A DNA stretch of 64,000 nucleotides from Phytohabitans suffuscus (lineage in GTDB: Bacteria > Actinomycetota > Actinomycetes > Mycobacteriales > Micromonosporaceae): NCBI RefSeq assembly GCF_011764565.1, contig NZ_AP022871.1:248001-312000 (forward strand), in the 5' to 3' direction. Under the pieces are notes generated by a model. It saw nothing but the letters and a program-made list of their open reading frames with translations, searched no databases and was not told the origin of the DNA. Positions within the stretch are counted from its first letter, which is position 1. The number at the start of each line of letters is the position of its first letter. Made by a program: the position numbers and the translations under genes. Of this stretch, positions 49,101-57,881 are shown in pieces.

Positions 49101-49306
49101 CCGACCAGACCACGGCCACCACGCCGCAACCGGCCTACCCACTGCCCCAGCCCGACGGCACGGATCCCCGGATCACCTACGGCCTGCTGTTCGACCTCGC
49201 CGAAGTGTTGCAGCGCAACGGTTTCCCCGCCCGGCCGGCACCGACTGGGCCAACCTGACGGCCGCCCTCGGCCGCTTCCTCTACCAGTCCCAGGAGACCT
49301 CGTGAC
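49097..49306 (+). CDS. Short ORF between istA and istB, frameshifted
   Basis: ATG 49097 overlaps the istA stop. It reads MTDQTTATTPQPAYPLPQPD, then TYGLLFDLAEVLQRNGFPAR; after one added base near 49240 it continues TDWANLTAALGRFLYQSQET and ends overlapping istB. About 70 aa. Some actinobacterial IS21 elements carry such a small gene; its role is unknown. Confidence 0.5.
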
Positions 49307-50078
49307 CATCATCGACACCGCGCTGCACGACAGCCTGCGCGCGTTGAAGCTGTCCGGCATGCTGCACACCCTCGACGCCCGCCTGACCCAAGCCCAAGCC
49401 GGCGAACTCGGCCACCTGGAATTCCTGCAGGTCCTCTGCCACGACGAGATCACCCGCCGCGAGAACATGGGCATGCAACGCCGGCTGCGCCGCGCCCGAT
49501 TCGACCAGACCACCACCCTGGAGGAGTTCGACTTTCACACCAGCCCCAAGCTGCCCGCCGCGCAGATCCGCGACCTAGCCGCGCTGCGCTGGCTCCAGGC
49601 CGGCGAGTCAGTCATCCTGCACGGACCCGTCGGCGTCGGCAAAACCCATATAGCGCAAGCCCTCGGGCACCTCGCCGTCCGCCGCGGCGCCGACGTCCGC
49701 TTCACCAAAACCAGCCGCGCCCTGGCCGACCTCGCCGGCGGCCACGCCGACCGCACCTGGCCCCGCCGCCTCGCCGAACTCGTCCGACCAGCCCTGCTGA
49801 TCCTCGACGACTTCGCCATGCGCGAGCTCACCGCCCAGCAAGCCGACGACCTCTACGAACTCATCTCCGAACGCGCCCAAACCGGCCGATCCCTGATCGC
49901 CACCTCAAACCGGTCACCCGCCGACTGGTACCCACTGTTCCCCAACCCCGTCGTCGCCGAATCGCTGCTGGACCGGCTCATCAACACCAGCCACCAAGTC
50001 TTCATGAACGGACCCAGCTACCGACCCAACAAACGACCCGGCCGACCCGGCTCGACAACACCAGCAGCCACCAAGTAG
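49302..50078 (+). CDS. istB: IS21-family AAA ATPase IstB
   Basis: 258 aa from GTG 49302. DnaA/DnaC-like ATPase: Walker A HGPVGVGKTHIAQALGH, Walker B ALLILDDFAMR, sensor-like ATSNRSPADWYPLFPNPVVA. It regulates target choice and stimulates IstA. Intact, unlike istA in this sequence. Confidence 0.93.
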   Translation: MTIIDTALHDSLRALKLSGMLHTLDARLTQAQAGELGHLEFLQVLCHDEITRRENMGMQRRLRRARFDQTTTLEEFDFHTSPKLPAAQIRDLAALRWLQAGESVILHGPVGVGKTHIAQALGHLAVRRGADVRFTKTSRALADLAGGHADRTWPRRLAELVRPALLILDDFAMRELTAQQADDLYELISERAQTGRSLIATSNRSPADWYPLFPNPVVAESLLDRLINTSHQVFMNGPSYRPNKRPGRPGSTTPAATK

Positions 50079-53000
50079 AACATCAACCGAGGGCCACACC
50101 CTGAGGAATTACGTGAGCCCAGACCCGGGGAATTACGTGAGCGACGACAGCCTCAATGAAGCGCAGCTCCGCTGGAAGCTGCGGCGCGTTTCCGAAGGTG
50201 GCCTCAGTTAGTACCACTCCGGCCTCAATGAAGGGCAGCTCCGCTGGAAGCTGCGGCTGGCGCCCCTTGGCGATGTGCTCCGCGTGCTCGCGGGTGCCGC
50301 CTCAATGAAGGGCAGCTCCGCTGGGAGCTGCGGCTAGTGGAGTAGTGATCGCGCTGCTCCCACACCGAGCCTCAATGAAGGGCAGCTCCGCTGGGAGCTG
50401 CGGCGGCGAGTAGGAGCAGCGCGCCCCCGATGACCGGGCCTCAATGAAGGGCAGCTCCGCTGGGAGCTGCGGCCTCGACGGTGACCCGGATCCGCTCCTC
50501 GACGCCGAGACGCCTCAATGAAGGGCAGCTCCGCTGGGAGCTGCGGCCGCGAAGGTAGCCACACGGCCGGTGGTGGAATGCCTCAATGAAGGGCAGCTCC
50601 GCTGGGAGCTGCGGCATAGGTTCGCGGCGTCTCAGTCCACATCACGCCCTCGCCTCAATGAAGGGCAGCTCCGCTGGGAGCTGCGGCCAGGATAGGAGCC
50701 CCGGCAAGAGCTCCTATCCCGCCTCAATGAAGGGCAGCTCCGCTGGGAGCTGCGGCCGTAGTATTCGGCGCGCGAGACAAGCGCGACCTGGCCTCAATGA
50801 AGGGCAGCTTCGCTGGGAGCTGCGGCCGCGGTGAGCTGCGGGGTCTGCACGTCCTTGACCTCGTGGCCGCCTCAATGAAGGGCAGCTCCGCTGGGAGCTG
50901 CGGCCCCCGGTGCCGCTGTGACGGTGTGAGGCCGGTCAGCGCCCGCCTCAATGAAGGGCAGCTCCGCTGGGAGCTGCGGCTCCGCGATGGCGGCCGCCGC
51001 GTGGCTGCCGCTGTCCTGGCCTCAATGAAGGGCAGCTCCGCTGGGAGCTGCGGCCCTCTGGGTTCATGCCGGCACCTCCACAATCGGGGACGCCTCAATG
51101 AAGGGCAGCTCCGCTGGGAGCTGCGGCGCCCGAAAGCGTGCTGTTCCACGGTGGGCTCGTGCTCGTGCCTCAATGAAGGGCAGCTCCGCTGGGAGCTGCG
51201 GCGAGCGGCGGTTCGGCACCCGTCACGGCGCTGGGCACCGCAGCCTCAATGAAGGGCAGCTCCGCTGGGAGCTGCGGCCTCCCAGTCGCCGCTGATCAGC
51301 CACGACGACCCCGAGCCGGCCTCAATGAAGGGCAGCTCCGCTGGGAGCTGCGGCAAGGTGTGTCAAACGCCCAGGCGAGTGGAACATGCCTCAATGAAGG
51401 GCAGCTCCGCTGGGAGCTGCGGCGAGCGGCGGTTCGGCACCCGTCACGGCGCTGGGCACCGCAGCCTCAATGAAGGGCAGCTCCGCTGGGAGCTGCGGCG
51501 TGTCGATGATCGCCCGGGCCATCGGGTTGGCCCGGCCTCAATGAAGGGCAGCTCCGCTGGGAGCTGCGGCGGCAACCTCCAGGACCGCGACTTGCATGTG
51601 CTCAAGCCTCAATGAAGGGCAGCTCCGCTGGGAGCTGCGGCCGTCCGGCTGCCGCCGGAGTGCCCGGAGTTCCTGCCTCAATGAAGGGCAGCTCCGCTGG
51701 GAGCTGCGGCGAGCCAGGTCACGATCATGCCGGGCCGATGTCCTCGACGCCTCAATGAAGGGCAGCTCCGCTGGGAGCTGCGGCCCGGCAGGGCGCTCCG
51801 GTCGACTCGGTGGGCAACACGCCTCAATGAAGGGCAGCTCCGCTGGGAGCTGCGGCGATGGCCGACACCTCGATGAGGTGGGCCATCAGCCGGTTGCCTC
51901 AATGAAGGGCAGCTCCGCTGGGAGCTGCGGCCGCCCACGGTCGGAGACCGCACCACCACGCTCTCCGAGCCTCAATGAAGGGCAGCTCCGCTGGGAGCTG
52001 CGGCCCAGCGTCCACTCCCGGCCAGCCCACGTGAACTCGCCTCAATGAAGGGCAGCTCCGCTGGGAGCTGCGGCCCCAGCTGGTCCGCCCAGCCCACCGA
52101 CACCACCGGGCCTCAATGAAGGGCAGCTCCGCTGGGAGCTGCGGCCGCTCACCGCCGATTGGGTGAGCAAGCGCACCGCGGCGCCTCGATGAAGGGCAGC
52201 TCCGCTGGGAGCTGCGGCGGCAGCACCGCGGTCAGCAGACCGATCCGCTCCTCGCCTCAATGAAGGGCAGCTCCGCTGGGAGCTGCGGCTCGCCGCCTCG
52301 GAGAGAGATCGGGCGGCGGGTAATCCATGCCGCCTCAATGAAGGGCAGCTCCGCTGGGAGCTGCGGCCTCGGCCATGATCGAACCTCCGGGTCAGAAGGC
52401 GCGCGGGCCTCAATGAAGGGCAGCTCCGCTGGGAGCTGCGGCGGTTCTCGTCGTTGCGGGTTTGCAGGAACGCCGAGCCTCAATGAAGGGCAGCTCCGCT
52501 GGGAGCTGCGGCCTTTGCCCGATGGCTGTTCTCCGCCCGGCTTGAACTCGCCTCAATGAAGGGCAGCTCCGCTGGGAGCTGCGGCCAAGTTCACCACGCG
52601 GCGGGCGACGTGGGTCATGTAGGCCTCAATGAAGGGCAGCTCCGCTGGGAGCTGCGGCCTCCTCACCGCCCGCGCCGAGCCCTGCGAGCACGGCGCCTCA
52701 ATGAAGGGCAGCTCCGCTGGGAGCTGCGGCGTCGGCGGTGCTCCTCCGCGCGCTGGAGAAGTCCCTCGTGCCTCAATGAAGGGCAGCTCCGCTGGGAGCT
52801 GCGGCTTTTGAATCCGACCTATTTCATCGGTGTATATCGAGTCAGCCTCAATGAAGGGCAGCTCCGCTGGGAGCTGCGGCACCTCAATCGCCAGCACCAT
52901 GACGGCCCGCAGCGCCTCAATGAAGGGCAGCTCCGCTGGGAGCTGCGGCGTCGTAATTGGTGACGGCCAGCCGCTTGACCGCCCGCCTCAATGAAGGGCA

Positions 53001-54808
53001 GCTCCGCTGGGAGCTGCGGCAACACCAGTTGCGACCATGTGCTCCCCCTCCTCAGCCTCAATGAAGGGCAGCTCCGCTGGGAGCTGCGGCAAGCTGGGAG
53101 ATGCACACCGGTGCTCATGGGCCGCCTCAATGAAGGGCAGCTCCGCTGGGAGCTGCGGCCGGCAGGCGATGCGCGCCCTGCACCTGCACCGCACCGCGCC
53201 TCAATGAAGGGCAGCTCCGCTGGGAGCTGCGGCCCGTCGAGGCCGAGCTCGAAGACGCGGTCCTCGGCGACGCCTCAATGAAGGGCAGCTCCGCTGGGAG
53301 CTGCGGCCTTCATCTCCATCGTCTTCCCCTCTCCCTCGCTCATGCCTCAATGAAGGGCAGCTCCGCTGGGAGCTGCGGCGCCAGCGCGAGATGGCGAAGT
53401 CGGGCGGCCGCGGCGACTGGCCTCAATGAAGGGCAGCTCCGCTGGGAGCTGCGGCTCCCAAGCGATCCTCGCATCGGGGGTCACATTGGCGCCTCAATGA
53501 AGGGCAGCTCCGCTGGGAGCTGCGGCTTGGCTCGCCTGTCCACCGCGGCGCGCGAGTCCGGAAAGGCCTCAATGAAGGGCAGCTCCGCTGGGAGCTGCGG
53601 CGCGGCGACGACGGACTCGCCAAGCCATTCCTTCGTGCCTCAATGAAGGGCAGCTCCGCTGGGAGCTGCGGCGAGCTGAAGCGCGGAGAGCGCCCATGGG
53701 TGCATCCGGCAGCCGCCTCAATGAAGGGCAGCTCCGCTGGGAGCTGCGGCCGAGGCCCTCGCCGAGGATCCCGCCGCCCGGCCCGAGGCGCCTCAATGAA
53801 GGGCAGCTCCGCTGGGAGCTGCGGCCCTGCGTGCGCGGCAGGTGGTCGTCGCCGAGGGAGGCCACGCCTCAATGAAGGGCAGCTCCGCTGGGAGCTGCGG
53901 CGCCTCGGGCCGGGCGGCGGGATCCTCGGCGAGGGCCTCGCCTCAATGAAGGGCAGCTCCGCTGGGAGCTGCGGCGAGGTCGTCGCCGTACGCCCAGCCG
54001 GGGCCGTCGAGCGACGCCTCAATGAAGGGCAGCTCCGCTGGGAGCTGCGGCCCGGCCACGGCAGCGACACCAGCGCCTCGGTGCCGCCTCAATGAAGGGC
54101 AGCTCCGCTGGGAGCTGCGGCGGAGCACACACCGATGAGCACCACCCAGACCACCGTGCCTCAATGAAGGGCAGCTCCGCTGGGAGCTGCGGCGGCGCCG
54201 CTCCACCGAGGCCGGATGGAAGTGGGTGTCGGCGCCTCAATGAAGGGCAGCTCCGCTGGGAGCTGCGGCCGGCTGGAGCCGCACCGACCTCGTTGAGCTC
54301 ACCAAGCCTCAATGAAGGGCAGCTCCGCTGGGAGCTGCGGCCTCGGACGTCGATGTCCTCGGCGCCGGCCCGAACGTGCCTCAATGAAGGGCAGCTCCGC
54401 TGGGAGCTGCGGCCCATTATGGGGCAGGGTCGCCGACTTCCGGGAGCTGCCTCAATGAAGGGCAGCTCCGCTGGGAGCTGCGGCTCCGTCGCCGGCACGG
54501 GACGACGAAGACGAGAGCTTGCCTCAATGAAGGGCAGCTCCGCTGGGAGCTGCGGCGGTTGTCGATCGACCAGCGGATCGGGTCGGAAAGGCCTCAATGA
54601 AGGGCAGCTCCGCTGGGAGCTGCGGCTAGCCATGACCGGGGACAGGTCCTGCGCCTCGTCGAGCAGGACGCCTCAATGAAGGGCAGCTCCGCTGGGAGCT
54701 GCGGCACTCTGTGCCCCCTGTGGAGGCTGGTTCCCCGTAGCCTCAATGAAGGGCAGCTCCGCTGGGAGCTGCGGCCACGAGGATCGAGAGAGCGCCAACG
54801 GTCCATCT

Positions 54809-55246
54809 TCAAGCCTCAATGAAGGGCAGCTCCGCTGGGAGCTGCGGCGCGCCCTCCTCCTCGTGTGTCTTGCTGATGTGGTTTTTCCGCCTCAATGAAG
54901 GGCAGCTCCGCTGGGAGCTGCGGCCGGTCCACGTTCCCCAGGCGCCCCCGAGAAGCAGGAAGAGCCTCAATGAAGGGCAGCTCCGCTGGATCACATCGAG
55001 CGATTGGCGTTGGTTGTCGCGCAGATTACCCAGGTTGCAGAACAAGATGGAATCCGTGGCCTGGTCGATCAGGTTGATGAGCTGGGTACGAAGCCGCAGG
55101 AGTTTGGCGGGGCGGGTGTCCACGATGAACACGCTGTACTGTACGCGGTCGCCGTACGATTCGAGCTTCTTGGCTACCTTCGTTCTCCGGACGTCGTCTG
55201 AGACGTCGTACGCGATGAGGTAGCGCCGTACGTGTTCCAGGCTCAT
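54809..55246 (-). CDS. cas2: Cas2, reading in frame into the CRISPR array
   Basis: ATG 55246 overlaps the cas1 stop (ATGA). The first ~86 residues are a complete-looking Cas2 ferredoxin fold: RRYLIAYDVSDDVRRTKVAK (Asp at the strand end), GDRVQYSVFIVDTRPAKLLR, TDSILFCNLGNLRDNQRQSL. At base 54988 the sequence changes to repeat DNA without a stop, adding ~59 residues encoded by two and a half repeats and spacers (IQRSCPSLR, RSSQRSCPSLR), ending at 54809. The normal family length is ~95 aa. Either a deletion removed the native 3' end and the leader, or this is a natural overlap. Confidence 0.9.
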   Translation of the reverse strand: MSLEHVRRYLIAYDVSDDVRRTKVAKKLESYGDRVQYSVFIVDTRPAKLLRLRTQLINLIDQATDSILFCNLGNLRDNQRQSLDVIQRSCPSLRLFLLLGGAWGTWTGRSSQRSCPSLRRKNHISKTHEEEGAPQLPAELPFIEA

Positions 55247-56856
55247 CGGATTTTGACGCCCTGATATCGGGGCTGTGTCCCGTCGACCACCCCGAGGACG
55301 AGCCGCGCCTGGATTTCCATTGCTCGGCGCCACGTCACGTCGTACCCGAAGATGGGGTGTCGGAATGTGCCGGTGACCCGGCGTTCGTAGCCGGCGATGA
55401 GTGCCTTGCGTCCACGTTCGCCGATACGGGTGGTCCCGAGTGCGGTGGTGAAGTCTCGGGCGCGGATCTCGCCGTTGTTGAAGGCGTTGATGACGACCGA
55501 GTCCGCTACCGGTGCTCGGAACTCTTCGACCAGGTCGAGTGCCAGCGCTGGCTTGTTCCGTCCGCTGCTGTGCAGGAAGCCGGCGTGCGGGTCGAGGCCG
55601 CAGGCGACGACGGCGCGCAGGGCGTCCGCGGTCAGCAGGCCGTAGCAGAGGTTCAGTGCGGCGTTGATCGGGTCGCGGGCTGGGCGTCTTGTGCGTACGG
55701 AGAAGGCGAGCCCTTCCGCCTCTATGACCTTCGGCCGGAGCATGCTGAGGAAGCACTCGAAGTATCGCGCCGCGGCATCGCCTTCGATGCCGAACAGGTC
55801 ATTGAGTGACGGCGCCTCGAGCGCTTCCCGCTGCAGCTCCCGCAGCCGGGCTACTGCGGTGGAGGCGTCACCGTGCCGGCGTAGCAGCGTCGCCTGGTTG
55901 GCGACCTTCGCGGAGACGAACTGCCGGGCGAGGTCGATGCGCCCGCTGTGTGAAGCCACGTGTTGGAGCAGTCGCGGGCCGCCGTTCGGTCCTTGGGCCG
56001 CCCTGGCCCATCCGGTGACCCGTCCGGAGCTGGTGCACCACACGACGGACAGGCTGCGCCACAGCAGCTCCCGGATGAGGCCGCTGGAGAGGTCGACATT
56101 CCCGTGCACCACCACGCCTTGCACGCGTTCGATCGGAAACGTGCCGAGCTTCTCGCCGCTTTTGCCGACCTCGATTCGTCCACGGGTGACGTACGCCCGC
56201 GAGCCGGGAGTGGTCAGGTGCAACACCTGTGTGTCCGGGTCGGCGACGACGATCCGGCGGGTGACCGGCGCGAGTGGACGTTCGTCGGGAAGGCAGACGC
56301 TGATGTGCGAGCAGCGGGAGCAACGCCGGTCGTCCTCGAGCGGAGGCGGTGCTTCCTTGGCGGCGAGGGTGCGCGCGGTGGCGGCGACCGTCTCCCGTGC
56401 GAGTGCCATGTCGTCCGGGGAGATGGGTACGTCGACCCGGGTGTGGTGATTGGTGAAGTAGATCGCCTGTCCGGTCACGGGGTAGCCCATGTCGGCCAGG
56501 GCACCGGAAAGCAGCGCGACCTGGACCCGCATCGGTTCGGTGACTTCGGGCCGGCGCCGGACCGGGGTGGCCTTGTGTTCGACAACCGTCATGGCGGCGT
56601 TCTCGTCGAGCTCGACGGTGTCGCAGCGCCCGATCACGCCGAGGTCGTGGCTGATCACGTCGACCGCCCGGTTGCGCCGGGAGCGCGACCCTGCCGGGTC
56701 GTCGGCCGGGGCGTGAGCCTCGGTGCCGACCGCCATCTGATGCGTGTCGGTCGTCTCGCCCACCGCCTCCAGCCACGCCCGGCGAGGGCAGAACGCCTGA
56801 TGCGCCACCAGGCTGATGGGAATCAGGTCGCGCTGCCCCTCGCCGGCCCCATACAT
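55243..56856 (-). CDS. cas4-cas1: Cas4-Cas1 fusion (adaptation integrase)
   Basis: 537 aa from ATG 56856. Cas4 part (1-190): HQAFCPRRAWLE with the first Fe-S Cys, the nuclease region GRCDTVELDENAAMTVVEHK, and the closing Cys set CSRCSHISVC. Cas1 part (200-537): PIERVQGVVVHGNVDLSSGL, metal ligands Glu in LFGIEGDAAARYFECF, His in AGFLHSSGRNKPALALDLVE and the following Asp/Glu. Cas4 trims PAM-containing prespacers; Cas1 with Cas2 integrates them. The fusion is typical of type I-U/I-G loci. Overlaps genes on both sides. Confidence 0.95.
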   Translation of the reverse strand: MYGAGEGQRDLIPISLVAHQAFCPRRAWLEAVGETTDTHQMAVGTEAHAPADDPAGSRSRRNRAVDVISHDLGVIGRCDTVELDENAAMTVVEHKATPVRRRPEVTEPMRVQVALLSGALADMGYPVTGQAIYFTNHHTRVDVPISPDDMALARETVAATARTLAAKEAPPPLEDDRRCSRCSHISVCLPDERPLAPVTRRIVVADPDTQVLHLTTPGSRAYVTRGRIEVGKSGEKLGTFPIERVQGVVVHGNVDLSSGLIRELLWRSLSVVWCTSSGRVTGWARAAQGPNGGPRLLQHVASHSGRIDLARQFVSAKVANQATLLRRHGDASTAVARLRELQREALEAPSLNDLFGIEGDAAARYFECFLSMLRPKVIEAEGLAFSVRTRRPARDPINAALNLCYGLLTADALRAVVACGLDPHAGFLHSSGRNKPALALDLVEEFRAPVADSVVINAFNNGEIRARDFTTALGTTRIGERGRKALIAGYERRVTGTFRHPIFGYDVTWRRAMEIQARLVLGVVDGTQPRYQGVKIR

Positions 56857-57881
56857 CAGCGGCGACCAGTCTTGACGCGCTCGCCGAGCATGGCACGGCG
56901 TTCTGGTGCACTGTCGCTGCCGAATCGCTTCACTGGGAAGCGAATGACAGAGGTGACGCCTCGATTCGCCAACCACTGACCGGCCGTCGGGTCGTCGGGC
57001 TCACTGTCGTCTAGAGACAGTCCATTTCTGGCGAACCGGCGAAGCTGTCCACTCGCGATGATGCTACGAAGGCGGGCCGTTCGCCACTGTCCATCCCAGA
57101 CTGGGACGTATAGGTAGCCGGCGATTCCCTGTCCGATGTGGCCGGTGGTGGCGGCGAAGCGCTGCGTGCGATGCGCGATGGGGAACTGCGAGATGCCCCA
57201 CAGCGCGCACCAGGCCAGCGCGTTGTCGGTCGGCCCCGGGGAGGCGAAACCCGTCGGCGTACGGCTGGCTTGCGCGTCCCCGCCGATCTCGTCGCGGATG
57301 GTACGGCCAAGCAGTCCATCGCTGACCGCGGCGGCGGTACGGGCGGCGACCGCGGCGGCGAGCGGGCGGATCCGGTTGCCCACGAACTCGGATCCCTGGT
57401 TGCGGGGCTGCATCTCCAGCCGGCTGGCACCGTCGTCCTGGAGCCGCTGACCCTGCCGGTTGAAGCGCCAGTAGCTCGGCTCACCCAGCGCGGCGATCAG
57501 CCGGAGATCGAGCATTGCCCGCGCGTCCGTAAGCCGGTCGAGCACGTCGTGCCGGCGGTCCTGAAGCGATTCCCAGTCCTCGCGACTGGTGATGACGGTG
57601 ATTCGCGGGCTCATCAGCGCTCGTTGCTCGCCATTGCGGACCGGCCGGCTCGGCCAGCTCTCCGGGCTGTCGTGCCGGGCCGCGTGCCTGCGTACGATCT
57701 CGCCGATCGTCTCCGGCGTGGCCCGCGGCGCGCTGAGCACCGGTCGGGGCGTCATGCCGCGGGTCCACGACAGCCGGACGCCTTCCAGACCGCCGTCTTC
57801 GACGATCGCCGCGAGACCGTACAGCCCCATGTGCGACAGCATCGTCTGCGATTCGGCGGTCGCCAGAATGAAGTCGTTCAT
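56856..57881 (-). CDS. Candidate type I-G Cascade subunit (Csb3/GSU0052-like)
   Basis: 341 aa from ATG 57881, overlapping the cas3 stop, and ending one base into cas1. Recognisable stretches: SHMGLYGLAAIVEDGGLEGV, RLEMQPRNQGSEFVGNRIRP, GFASPGPTDNALAWCALWGI. No nuclease or ATPase motif. Position and size fit the Csb3 (Cas8u2-type) protein of I-U variants that lack the larger Csx17. The family call rests mostly on synteny. It is expected to act as the large-subunit equivalent in PAM recognition. Confidence 0.65.
   Translation of the reverse strand: MNDFILATAESQTMLSHMGLYGLAAIVEDGGLEGVRLSWTRGMTPRPVLSAPRATPETIGEIVRRHAARHDSPESWPSRPVRNGEQRALMSPRITVITSREDWESLQDRRHDVLDRLTDARAMLDLRLIAALGEPSYWRFNRQGQRLQDDGASRLEMQPRNQGSEFVGNRIRPLAAAVAARTAAAVSDGLLGRTIRDEIGGDAQASRTPTGFASPGPTDNALAWCALWGISQFPIAHRTQRFAATTGHIGQGIAGYLYVPVWDGQWRTARLRSIIASGQLRRFARNGLSLDDSEPDDPTAGQWLANRGVTSVIRFPVKRFGSDSAPERRAMLGERVKTGRR

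Larger units (their letters stand above)
47248..50149 (+). mobile_element. IS21-family insertion sequence inside the CRISPR array
   Basis: 2902 bp. The ends are TGTCGGCGCTCACGTAATTC (left) and, inverted, TGTCGTCGCTCACGTAATTC (right), with further internal copies of GCTCACGTAATTCCCC at both ends, as in IS21 multiple terminal repeats. GCCT flanks both sides (47244-47247 and 50150-50153), a 4-bp target duplication. It carries istA, a short ORF and istB. The insertion point is after the first four bases of a CRISPR repeat. Confidence 0.93.
47021..54988 (-). CRISPR. Type I-G (I-U) CRISPR array, about 70 repeats, split by an IS21 element
   Basis: The 36-bp repeat on the plus strand is GCCTCAATGAAGG followed by GCAGCTCCGCTGGGAGCTGC and GGC; spacers are ~36-40 bp. 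Read on the minus strand it ends in ATTGAGGC, a normal crRNA 5' handle, so transcription runs right to left, the same way as the cas operon. Three repeats lie left of the IS (47021, 47094, 47171), a fourth is split by it, and 67 units by my count lie to the right, counting the completed fourth. Repeats at 47094, 47171, 50150 and 50222 have GAAGCTGC instead of GGAGCTGC. The rightmost unit (54963-54988) is truncated and fused to cas2. Confidence 0.97.

Noticed and set aside
50300..54800. Many ORFs of 60-215 aa made of units such as MKGSSAGSCG, LNEGQLRWELR or RSSQRSCPSLR
   Set aside because: They are CRISPR repeats translated in different frames. The 36-bp repeat lacks stops in several frames; there are no ribosome sites and the spacers are unrelated.
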